From Tyto alba (taxonomy: Eukaryota; Chordata; Aves; Strigiformes; Tytonidae), in contig NW_024881321.1 in NCBI RefSeq assembly GCF_018691265.1, positions 20,003,698-20,067,697 of the forward strand: a stretch of 64,000 nt of DNA, written 5' to 3'. Below are positions 47,444 through 60,200 of this stretch, piece by piece. The notes under the pieces were generated by a model. It had not been told where the DNA came from, searched no databases, and saw only the letters and a program-made list of their open reading frames with translations. Every line of letters starts with the position of its first letter. Position 1 is the stretch's first letter. Position numbers and translations under genes: made by a program.

Positions 47444-47448
47444 CATAG
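47444..47448 (+). repeat. Target-site duplication CATAG (right), LTR B copy 2
   Basis: Exact partner of 46365-46369. Confidence 0.88.
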
Positions 47449-48214
47449 ACAGTCCATATTCCTTTAAATAGTCTTAATTTGCTCACCGGACCTCTATGTG
47501 TTAATAAAGGTCATAGAATCAGGACCCCTGTGCTAATACAATATGAGCATAGAAATGTTAAACATGAAGTACATTGGAGTTGAGACACATTACAGTGCCA
47601 AATAGACAAAATCCTCAGAACAGAAACGTGACATCACTTTATCAAAAGTACTGCCAGCTCTAATTGCAAATCCATGTTAGGAAGCTGCCCTAAAAGCATG
47701 TATTAATAATAGGTGTTTATCCATGCAGACAAGCATCAGCAATTTTAGCTGGTTTTGTATACTAAAACAGGTTTGTTTATGTAAACTCCAGCCTTGCTTA
47801 CACAATACTAAAATGGCACAGTTATCCAGTGTCACAAATTACTTTGACTGTTCAGAGGAAGGGTGTTGCATACTCTGAAAATGGCACTTATGGTATTGTC
47901 AAAATATGTAGATCAGCAGCATATATGTATCCCAGAACAATGTTATTTTTCTACAAATTGTACTACAGTGGTGTGAGAGAAAAGTGAAATAATATCTTTG
48001 TTAAATGAAGAGTCAAATATCAACCATTTTGTGGAAGTGCTCATAAGATACCCTATACATATGGGTTTTTCTAGATACATAGTTCCTGAGCAGCCATATG
48101 TAAATAAAGGATTAAGTTCAACAAAATACGCAGTTATTGTACAGGGTCAGCATTAATACACTAAATTTTGGGACTCTGGGGATTTTGAAGCAACTGTAAT
48201 GTGGTAGAAGTCTG
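47449..48214. other. Unannotated AT-rich DNA
   Basis: No gene or element recognised. Confidence 0.5.
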
Positions 48215-48280
48215 GGCCTAAATGAAATAAGTCAATCAGAGTCTGACTTATATTTTCACTGATCTCAATGGGAATTGAGC
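48215..48280 (+). repeat. Possible ancient palindromic repeat
   Basis: GGGCCTAAATGAAATAAGTC followed by CACTGATCTCAATGGGAATT and GAGC resembles the amniote hairpin repeat (core CACTGATTTCAATGGGAGTTGAGC). The arms are more decayed than in the copy at 30521-30591. Confidence 0.4.
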
Positions 48281-51200
48281 ATATTCACTGTTTCGAGAAT
48301 TGATTTCTGACTGTAGACACTGCCTAGCATGATAAATACCACATTTTCTGTGAGGCTTTTAATTGAATTCCAATTTCTACACAAACCATAGAACTTCAGT
48401 TCCCAAGGTGCAACACATCCCTCATTTTGGTCCTGCATTAGGCAAACCATTAAATACATTTTCACTTTAGGTTTTCCTGTAGTCAGTACAGCTATTAATG
48501 TTTCCTCAAGTGTTTAAGTGCTCTCCTAATTGAGGGTCATACTAAGGTTGGTTGTTTTCCAAATTATCTTTGACAAGCACAAATCCACTGTACTCGCGTC
48601 ATTTTTCACCAGCTACAAAGAAATGGAGAGCATCAGATTTCCTCTAAAGAAGGGGTTTCCAGATGTTTTTCAGGCAGTCCTTCTTCTGTAACTTTTTCCT
48701 CCTCTTTGTCCTGCTTTCCACTAACCAACTCCAAGCCAATGCCCCTTTCTTCTCTGATCCTGCCCACCAAGTTCCTTGCAGCTTTCTCCTTGGGACAGCA
48801 TCAACTCCTGAATAAAACATAAGCTAATAAACCTAGGAGATAATTCGGACTGTTCCCATCCTATATGTTTAATGTTGGATTGCCTTGCTAGTGAGAAATC
48901 TGTCCTCGTGCTTCATAACTCTTGTTTCACCCTGTGCTCAGAGCCTCACCAATGTATGCTTTTCCACACTCAGACTTGAGGCCTGAGACAAATTCTTCTC
49001 TCAGCCACATTCATTACTAGTGGGCAGAACTGAGTATGACTCACTTTCTCCTTCACACATATGAGACTTTTGCTGAAATATCACATTAAGCAATCTATCA
49101 CAACAGTTCAGTCCATAATAATCAATTCAACTCAAGGATGCAAATTCAGGAGAGGGACTGGGTTGATTTCACGTACTGTTGGTGTGCATGGGATTAGTTT
49201 TCTGATAAGCGGAGAGGCTATGTAGCTTGCCATGGAACTGCAGGAGAAAACAGTCACTGTTGTAGTTTCCACCACAGTAAAATGTGCATCCACTTTTTAT
49301 TTATGAAGAGATGGGACTAAAATGTGTTATCTGTTCATTCTCAAACTGTTTCATTAAACATAGGCACAAAGGTGTCTATCTCTTCCTGAGTAAAATCACA
49401 GATGACCTAGGGATTGAGCTCACTTACATCACCTTATTTTTTTCCAGTGAACTGGAAACATTTCTCATTTGTTTATATTTTGCGCATGCAGCCAACATCG
49501 TGTTTCACAGAAAAGTCAATGAGATTTACACAGGACAGTGCATAGCTAAAGGGTAAAAAATGTCGTTATGTAATATTAAGGAAATGTCAGTTTTATTAAT
49601 TAATGTATGTGTAGTTGAAATGAGAAGACGGCCTTGTAGTTCATTGTTGCAACAGAGTTTGATTAGTATTTTTTCCTTTTTAATAACAAGTATCTTTCTC
49701 AACCACTGATTTAGCCAGGTAGAATAATACAATCTCCCCAGAAATGAGAATCAGGAATTAGGTGAGTTGAACGGCACTGGGAATGGTTACTGATCTAGAT
49801 TTCTCAAGGTTACCATTTTCAGAGTTACCAAGGTAAGTGTAGCATAACTCCTGATGAGTTATGCTTTAATACACTTGTATCATAAAGGAAAGGGATCTCA
49901 CCCTGCATATACCGATGGCACTTCATTTACTTTACATTCATTTACATCTAATTCACTTTATTGGTCTTCTTTTTATATTTGCGGATATGATTTCTTGTAT
50001 ATATTATCAGTCTTGTTAAAAAATTACTAAGTACAATGGAATAAACCAAGCTTATTTAGTTTGCAGGACTCCAACTATATATATATTTTTTTTTTTTTTT
50101 TTTAATAAAGTTGCATGTTGTGTTTCTGATTCTCCTTGAATTAGTTCATGATTTTTCAATCCCATATCTTTAATTAATATCACCTAAAAGAAAGAATTGG
50201 CTCAGGTCTGTTTGGAACTGGGTGTAACCACTCGTTTTTTTTCTGCAAATTACAGTAAACCTTTAAATGATAACTGACCAAATAACGAGCAGCAATAGAA
50301 GTGAATCATAAGTCTCTGTGTTTCTTAAGTTTTACTGCAAATATTTTCGACTGTCCTTGGTGGGCCGACATCATCCCAGGTTTAAATTCACCAAGGTCAG
50401 TGAAGTTCTACCAAAGAATTAATTGGCTTGTTAATTTTTAACAGAGTGTTAAAGGAAACTCTGACTGAATTCTGAAAGTCCAGCTTTTTTATTTCAAAAA
50501 GAAAAACAAAACAGAAATATTTCTACAGAAAGAATATTGAAGAATCACCTAGTTAATAAACTGTATGCTGGTGTGAATTGAGCATGTTTGCTAGTGTACC
50601 TTTAAAGTGTTTGGTGAATGTATATGTATTACTGAAAGGGGTTTTGGCACTGTCACTTGATATCTGGATTGCAACAAGCATTTCTTTTATTACTGACAAA
50701 TAGAAAGCATGTGTTTGGCATTATTTATTGTTTTCTGTGGAGCATGTGTCAAGATCTGAAAGTGTGTACTTCACTAGTCACGTACTAAGTTTAGTTGTTA
50801 TAATTAAGTTGCTAATATCTGGCATGGTAACCAGTCAGTGGGATTTGATTTGACAGTTTAGGAGACTGACTTGACACCTCTGGAAGCTGAGGGGGAGACA
50901 CTCAGCAGCACACTAAGATAAATACCATCACTTTCTTAATGATTCAGACCACATTTTCCAAAGTAGTCATTCATTCTGATCCTTCCATTTCTGAGTGAAA
51001 AAACAGAAACAGTCCATCGGTAACTTCACTTGGCTAGAGCTGTAAAAAATGTCACTTGGCTGGAACCCCCAAAAGTAGATGTTTTGCATATAGTTCTTTG
51101 TATGTGTGTTGCTACTATTAAGGAGATTTTTTTTTTTTTAAGAGTACAATGAAGGTTTCAAAATTTAACATACAGTTTTCCCCTAAAATGGTAATTTCAA

Positions 51201-54200
51201 CATTTTCCTCTCTCATTCCAGAATTCATAGAAGAGCTGGTCAAATCGGAACATTTTTATTCCATGAGAAAATCTCATAATTCAAAATTACTTTAACTTTG
51301 TATTGGAATGAAAACAAATGACTTTTCAGATTTGAAATAAATGTTTCCAAGTGAATAATGTTTTGTTTCCTTTTTCCTTATTGTTATCACTTTTATATAT
51401 GTATGTATGTGTATGAATAATAGAAAATATTGCATTTTGAAATAAAAATGATTCTTAACATCCAAAATAGCACCTGTCATTTAACTGAAATTTCAGGCAG
51501 GTAAGTCTGCTTCTATAAAACATATTTATTTTGAGAATTTCTTTTCAATTTGCATTTCACAGAAATTTAAACTTCTGGTAATATTTCATTACGAAAATGC
51601 ATATGGACTACGAATTCAGTGCTGAAGTAGCTAGCAGGTTATAAATGTTATACGCACAGTGAAATCTGGAGTTAAATGCTACAGTTTGGGATTTTTTCTG
51701 TCTCTGTTTCTTTATAATATTCTGAAGAATTCAAAATATTCAAAATACACAGACATGCAAATAGAAAATCTCATTAGCTTGGCAAAATAGTCATAGTGGT
51801 TGAGATGATCAGAAAGATCCTATTCAGCCTGTTTTTTTCATATACAAATGATAAACATTTCATGTAAGTCATAGTACACAAATGAAATATGTAATCCTAG
51901 GATGCATCTATACTACTAAACAAAACAAGCCAGGGAACTAGTCTCTGGCCCTGGTGCCAAGTAGCCTGGAACAGCTTGCTTCTGTACAACTGAACTGTTA
52001 GCTGTCAGGAGCCAAAACTATTCAAGGACCATGGTAAGCAGCATGGATGATTGCTAACCAGTACTCCATTCTATGCCCCAAATCTGTATTATTGACTAGC
52101 AGAGACATAGCCTCAGTGACTCTTGAAAATTTGCCTCTACAATTAAGAACATTGGTACAGTGAGCTATATAGAGTCTGAAAGAATATTTAAAAGTTTACA
52201 TTAAAAAACAACAACAGCAGCACAAGTCTTTAAAGGGCTGGGCCCCTACTGAGAAACTAAAACAAGAACAGTTTAATAAATAAACTACAGTGATAAGGCT
52301 ATCTTTAAAGCTGCTCTTGATCTTCTTACTTCGAAGTGTCAGTCATCATTTCAATATACAAAGCAACAAAACTGTGGCTATTAAATTTCTAAAAACATAT
52401 TAATAACGTGTCTGTAACCTACACTTCACTAGGAAACAGTCTGGGGATATGAATAAGGTATGCTATACTGTTGTGCAATGAGTAAGTAACAGGTAATGTT
52501 TTCCAAAATTTAAATAAGGAGCTATGTACTGAAAATTACCTATCTAGCTAAAACTGGAAGCTATGTGCCTTTGTAGCAGCAGAACAATCTTATTCTTCCT
52601 AGAGGAGAAGTGAGTGATCACATAACCAAGGAGATCAGTATCAGTAATGTGACCAAAAGCCTCTCTTCTTACGTCCCACATCCAGTTACGGTATGTTTTG
52701 AGGAATGCAGGAGTTTTGTCCACTCATGGCATTTTTTGCCCATGATGTCCATGGCACGGCTCCTTATCTTGTCTGATCCGTAATTTCACTATTTTTTAAT
52801 CTTTCTAGGAAAAATAAATAGATTAGGGGAAATATGAAAATGAAAAGTTATCTGGTTAATCATTTTCAGCAACAAATCTTCTGGATGGCTTATCTAGGCT
52901 TCAGTAGAATTAATGGACCCCATCACCCCCTGCATGAGAGGATGGGCAGTGCTCATTCTGCCATGCTGTTACTCAGGAGACACCATTTCATACACAGATC
53001 CAGGCTGAGAGAAGATCCTGCTCCAAGGCAAGCCAGGAAAACCAACCCACATGTAAGGAGATGAAGTCATACCAGCGACCATTCAGTAGAGATGATCTGA
53101 GGACATTACGTATAGCCGGCATTATATGACCCTATGGGGCAAGCTCTGAATGGGGTGCAAGACTTGGTCTCCATTTTATCAAGAGATGCATTCCCTTCAT
53201 CTTAAGATGAAGTACATTGTGCATGGACTTTTCTTCACACCATACAGGTGGCTGAGTCTTGCATATAAATCCTGTTTCCAAGTAATAACTTTTATTTGTT
53301 ACCATTAATGACCACTGATTTTTTTCACAAATTTTATTTCAGTAAGCATCTGCCAGGATCTGTCAAAAGGAGGCAGAAAGAGCTCAAGATATTTGAGCGC
53401 TCCAATCTGGAGACTTTTCCTTTAAATATTTGTAGTGCTATCAGTCACATTAACATTTTCCAGCCACTCTCACTCCTGGTGCCCCTGGTTTAAGGTGCTC
53501 AGTTATCTGAATTAGCAGGGCTTGCACAGGTGTGACCGAGGGCAATAATTAGCCCATTCATTCCACAGTCTGTGCTTCTTTGAGGATCCCCAGGGAACAT
53601 ATTACTGGCAACGGGTATTTGTGGCACTTAGTAGTTTCATGTTCAAAGCTGAATACAATATCTTACTGTGTAAATCTCCTAGGATTAACACTTTGATTAA
53701 ATCTGAGACTGGACATGCTTGTCCGGGAAGAATGGGGAAGAGTTTGCTTTGTGTCTGCCTGAGATTTATAAGCCTAAGGGAGGCAGAGAGATTTTCCTAT
53801 GCTACTGGTTGATCTGACAAACTATTAGCCTTTTTCCCAGAAACTTGTGACTGGTTTCATCTGAAAGCTAAAAACTCGGAAAATGCAAGCACTGCACAAA
53901 ATACATTGAAATGTGGACTAAGTGTTTATGCTTCATTTCTGATGCTCCAGGTGGAAGGAGCTCTGCCTGGGGAAAGACAGACAAATTTCACCTGCCACAC
54001 ACTGCCAAACTGGAGATATTGGCCAGAAATATTTTGGCAAGTGTGTTACTTATCACAATCCAGAAGGTGTTATAACACAGTGAAGTTGTGCCTGTTAAAC
54101 ACTGAAGTCCGACAGCAGAGAGACGTTGTGAGGCCACCATTCCAGTGTTTAAAAATTCCTGTCACACATGGCCCTATCAGATGGCCTTATTTACATTCAG

Positions 54201-57200
54201 CTACAGGTGTCTTTACTCATGCTGCATGACTAAGGTGGGTGGAGATACCTACAGAAAAGAACTTTTCTTTATTCATTTCCAAGAGCCACAATATATAACT
54301 TTAGCTGGGTAAAGCAGTCTGGACTAGGGATTCAGAAGCATTTAGCACTGGCTTAATTGCTCCTACTGCACCTGATAGGAATTTTTTAATGTTTGAACTC
54401 CTGAAAAATCTGTTTTTTTTTTGATATTCAGCACTTAAATTTGCTTTCTGTCTTCAGAATTCTTCTACTTCAGCCAGCCTCCAGATTAAAAATGTAGTTT
54501 TTGTGAGCATAAAAACTGAGGAAACCTCCTTTCTTATGAATTTATGTCTTGCCCTTTGATTCTTCTACAGTAAGGTGTGAGTCCCTGTGCTGCTGTAATC
54601 ACACAGCTTTCCCATAGATGGACTCTCTTGTATCTAATAAAGATTGTGCTGTAGGATCTAACGTTTTAATGAAATTTAGGAGAATATCTTATCCCAGCCA
54701 ATGTCTTCTAAAGTGAGAAGCAGAAGAGAGGAAAAACATATCTATCATAGACAGTGAGGGCAGCACGCCTGCAATTCCCTAGGAAGCCAGACTAAGAAAA
54801 AGCATTTAGGGAAGGTGGGACATGTTTAACATGTTATCCAAGATTTTTGAGCTAAAGCAGGGCTTTTTAATGGTGTGTAGATCTACTGAGTGCTTGTGAG
54901 TTCTGCAGATGGCTCGTATGTAGTGCTGGACACCTGCATAGAAGAACAGTGGGAGGGGGTCAAAGATGTGGTGTACAAGTGAAGTGATGCCCTCTGTCCA
55001 GCCAATGAGTCATTTTATTTCCAGGCCCCATCCTGTAGTTTTTTGTAGAACTCTATTGCTCATGTTTTCCATAGCTGCCCCAGGCACCTGGTTTTGTGAA
55101 CCCTGAATGTTGCCTTTCACTGAAGCCGAACTATAGAAAATTTCAGAATAAAATAATACTCTGTATAGGGGGGAGGGGCAAGAATTAAAAAAAGAAAATA
55201 ATTTGAAGCTTCTGTTTAATTTAAGCATTATTTGTCCACTGAATTTGTAGCAATGAATTTCATATACGGATCCTTGGTCTCAGTGCCCTTCCTGCTCCCT
55301 GTCTCAGCTCCCCAGGCGTGCTCAGATCTGGCATCTCACATTTCCTGTAATCAGCTTTGGTGAATCTAGCTCATGGCTTGCAATGCCACTGCCAGTTTGT
55401 TTGCAGATTTTATTTTTTCTGGATTGCATGTGAGATATTACTCATCAATATGACTAGTCAAGTGATTTAACAAGTGAAGTATCATCCAATGAACGCATGC
55501 TTGTACTTCAGCCTGACTAAGCCAGCTGTCAGCGACAGCAACAGCTGTTGATTCATGAAAGGAATGGAAATATTTCTTTGTTAAATCAGAACACATCCAG
55601 CAAAATCTGTCTTAAATGAAAATGACTGACTACAGCTATGCATCAAATAATCCCAAGTGGAAGTCTGGGGGTGGGGAGGAATTTTGAAATTGCAGAAATC
55701 TGTTTTAAACCAAAAATTGTAAAGAAAGGGAGCACTGATTCTCTTTTTCAATTTCCCAAGATTTTTGGAAAGCCCAATGAATTTAACACAAATCCCAACA
55801 TATGCAGGTGATTCTGTTAGGTGAAAAAGTCCACATACAGATACCCACTCTCTTCTGAATGTCAGTTTTCATCTTAGTCTTCTGTATCTCTCGTTTCTTG
55901 ATGTACTGCTGTCCCCTTCCTTTCTTGAAAGGAAAATCATACGCACCCTTACATACCCTTATGTTCACAGCCCTAATTACAGTCTACATACATACAGTAT
56001 CCTGCTGAAAGTTGTTTTCCCCAAATCCTTCTTTGTCTTCAAACAGACCCCCAGTTTTGCAAACCACAACATAAGCAACAAACTTACTGTGGATCAGTAC
56101 ATGCCATGTGAGAGACTTACTAGAATCTCTGTAATCCACACAATAAATGCTTCCAAAACAAGAACCATCAAAATTCTTGGACCTTCTACAAACCTTTTTC
56201 ATAAAGTAACATATTTTTTCCCATGGCAAACTGTATAGAAACTGTAGAGATGAAATAAATCAATCATCATGTACCACACTGAATTTACTCAAGCACTCAG
56301 TAAAGGATGGGTATACTCAGACTCTGGGAGGAGAATGTCTTCCACAAAATTCCATCCCTACCGTCTCAGTCCTGAACTTCAGTGGAAACCTCCAGAATAA
56401 TTTTCTAAGATGAGTCTGGACATTAAAATCATAGACTCAATGGGTATATTTGTTTTATTAAACATATTGATTTCTCTCCTCTGACTAACCACTTCAAAGG
56501 TGTTATTTCATGGGTTTAAAGCATCTTTGCAGTATGGATGCCAATTATATTTTTGTTCTCCGATAGCTGATTAATTATAGCAGTTGGCTTTTTCTTTTTT
56601 TTTTTTTTTTTTTTAATTTAAATTTGGAGTATTCATTCTGAAACTGTATTTAGCACAGAAATTTTCTTCTTCCTCTTAGAATTGTAGGCTTGTCTGAAAG
56701 TTTGTGTTTCTTTTCCAGCTCTTTCAGATGGTTTTATAAAAAAGTATTATCTTTCACAATATTATTTTCCTATTCCACATCAAAAATCCTCATGACTGCA
56801 AGTATGGTAATACCACTTTATGCATTTCTTTTTCACACAGTAAAATTATAAAATAACTTATTAATATTTAATTCAGAACTGTTCACCCCTAGAAGTAATA
56901 ATTACATAAAAACTTTATTCGAAAAACTGGAGGTTCTGGAGATCACCAATGATTTACAGATTCAGTTCAATTTGTTATGTTTATCCTATGCTGTCATACA
57001 GGAAAACAGGTGCATCCAGTAAAATTGAAAGATTCTCATGTTTTCTGGAACTGTAAAGGTTTACAAAGTTAATTTTGCAGTGGTTGAAAAGAGTAGAGCC
57101 AGTGCTTTCACTCTCTTAATGTTAATAAGGTGCTTCCTCATGTATTAGCATTTTCTATAGATTGAATGATGGCTCTCCAGTGACTTCACCTAGAAAGATT

Positions 57201-60200
57201 CCTTCTGCACATTGAAAATAAGTATTTTTCTGTTTGTGTGTATTTTATCTTCCCATACAGTATTTTATAATGCCAGAGGTGTGCCAGCGTTTACAGAGAA
57301 GGATGCAGAAACCCCTGAATGAAACCTTTGGGTTGCAAAACATAATTTCTACTTGCTGGAAGAGCTACATTTTTTGATGTTGAACTATTGTTTCTAGAAC
57401 GGAGAGATGTTATGTCATGACAACAATGCAAACAAACTGGGGGTCTTTCCTGCAGTTAGATATAATTCTCTACCAGAAGGTATGTTTGCCCTTGATATTT
57501 TTAGGTCTGTTTTGATTTTCCAAGGCATTCCCTTTAGCAGGTTAGTTAATCTGTCCTACAGAAAATGGATGTGTTGCCAAGTTTCTGTTTAAACAAAGAA
57601 GGAAGTGAATATGAGTTTACTCTCTGAAAAGTAAATGTGGGAAACAGCCTTCTGTAAGAGGAGTGATTGTCTAAACTATTGGTGCCGAAATTCTTTCCAG
57701 TGAATAAAAATTACTATCTGTCCTAAAGAGGATAAATGCATTTTAAAAAGATTAATGTGTTAATAACCTATTTCTTTTATCACCTAAATATATAGTTACC
57801 TGTTATATGGTGCTTTTACTGTTTAGTTATCGAAATTCAGTTGGCAGATAGGTGAATAATATATCCCATAATAAATCAGCCCGGGAGTGGTAAACTTTTG
57901 TCATAATGAGCAGACTGTCTAGTTGTTCAGGGAAGTCTTTTACATAGGGTGTTAGTAGAATAATTGTAATAGCATTTGGAGACAGTTTAAAATTTCCCTG
58001 TCTCTTTAAAGAGTCATCCAAGCTCTCAAGTGTTCTTCAGTGGGAGGAAATGTATTTTTAATATATCAAAGGATAAGGATCTGGTACTATGTGTACAATG
58101 GGAACAAAATAAGCACTAGTTAATAATAAAAAATATATATATTGAATATAACAGATAAGTCTCTTATTAAGAGCAAGGAGAAAAGAATATTCCAGGGATT
58201 TGATCTTGCTCTGTGTTGTCAAAGGGCAATTTCTCACTGATTTCTAAAGATATAAAGCCAAGATTTCATTAAAAACAAAAACTCAAATAATCTAATTACC
58301 TTTTTTTCTATGTAATACATACATGAGAGTATTACAAACCAGAACAAAGTTTATAGCTTCTATGTCTATAACATGTGAGATGGTGGATAAATATACACAT
58401 ATATAATCAGAAGCCCAAAACTCATCACTATCTATCTGTGAGGCAAACAGTATTGCTTATTATGGATTTCAAGTTGAGAAAAAAAGACACGGCCTGTCTT
58501 GTGAAAGCTGAAAACCTAGATAGACATCTTACTCAGATTTGGGCTGGTTTAAGCTGAATAGATCAAAAGTGTGGTGACTGTCTCTGAAAATAAGGGATGT
58601 AGAAGAAGCACAGGAAAAAATTCCCTTCTTAGTTTTCACTTTACTCTTATGTTATTGCCCTACTGTGCAATGTATGCTCTGCTAGGAAGTAGCTACTGAT
58701 GCTGGCTTCCTAAATGCAGCCATGGCCCATCCTGTTCCCATGTGCAGGACTGATGAGTCTAGATGGTTGAACACAGAAGAAAATAGTGAGCTAAAATTCT
58801 TTTGGGTTTGTTGTGATGTTTTGTAGGTTGGGCTCTTCACTTCCATGGAAACTGCCCCTAAGTTCATGCTTTGATCTACTCCAAGCTATTGACATAGAAA
58901 CGAAGACATGGCATATCAGGTCCTAGTTGGAATGATTACTTTTCTATTTCACCCAGGACAGTCAGTGTTCCTACTTAGAATTAAATTCCTTCATTAAGAC
59001 ATAATTATCTTCTTCATGCATTTTGTTCAGTATTTTGTTCAGTCTTTTCACCTCTTCTATATCTATCCTTTGCAGAAATCTTCACTGATAGATGAAAATG
59101 TATTTTTTTTTTCTTTTACAATAGACAGTGTTTATGGCAAAGTGATTTATCAGACCAGAGGAGAACAGTACTAAATATCCCCATGGATATATTCATCTTA
59201 GTTATTAAACGCAGGAAAGAGCTGTCTATAGAGCAGGGTATAGCTGTGATAGTGGTGAGGAAGTTTTACAAAACTAGATGGTGCACTCCTCCTCATGTGA
59301 CAGAAATCAGGCATCACACTGCATGAGTCTAACACAGGGCTACAGATTCCTCCATGCCCCATTTCCCCTTCCTTCTGCCCTTCCCCTTCCCCTTCCTGTA
59401 CAATCAGGGTGTAAAGAAGAGAAAGGGGAAAGGCAATTTTTGAGTGAAGAGAGAAGAAAAATATGAATTGAGTTTCAGAATTGGAAAGAAAATACACATC
59501 CAACAATTGAGAGAATAATTTCTGAAGACTTCCAGAAGAATTCAGCCAGAAAGTAAAGTGAGGAAACACGGCTTTCTAGGGAGGTTTTATAGATGCATTT
59601 TTTATTGCTGTTTCTTTAAAAGTAATATGATCTTTGGTAAAAGGCAAGCTATATATTTGGGGAAAAATATACAAAATCACTGTCTTCTCAGTAATATCTT
59701 CTCTACCTTCGACTAATAGATACTAACTGAAAGACTGTGACTTTCCCTCACATAAGTGTTTTAGGAATGAAGGGGAATGTAGTGCTCATCCCCACTTGCT
59801 ACCTGACTTAAATCTTGTTTTCTTTCCCGTAACCCACTTTTTGGTGGGCATCAAAAGACAGAACAGTTGTCCACATCTCTATACTCACCCTCTTAAACAT
59901 CAAGTATAATATTTTACTTTTTACACTCCATTCTTTCATATAATGTTAATTTCTCTTTTTAATCTGTGACAGTCTCTTTTGTTCAACACTGATAATACAG
60001 GCTTCATTTCTCCTGTTTTAATTACATATGTAGACACCTTGAGGTGCCTTAATTAGGAATACAGTTGTGTCAGCTGACCTCCATAATCAATAGTGAGAGG
60101 GAGACAGAAATCTCACTATGGAGACCTGAATTACCCTCTGGAGGTCAGGGTCTCTCTCCAGTCATTACAAAGGGAGCTGTGGATGACCCCACACTGTCAG

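Noticed and set aside
53906..54229. Plus-strand frame of 107 codons
   Set aside because: No recognisable domain, and no repeat or promoter context. Probably chance.
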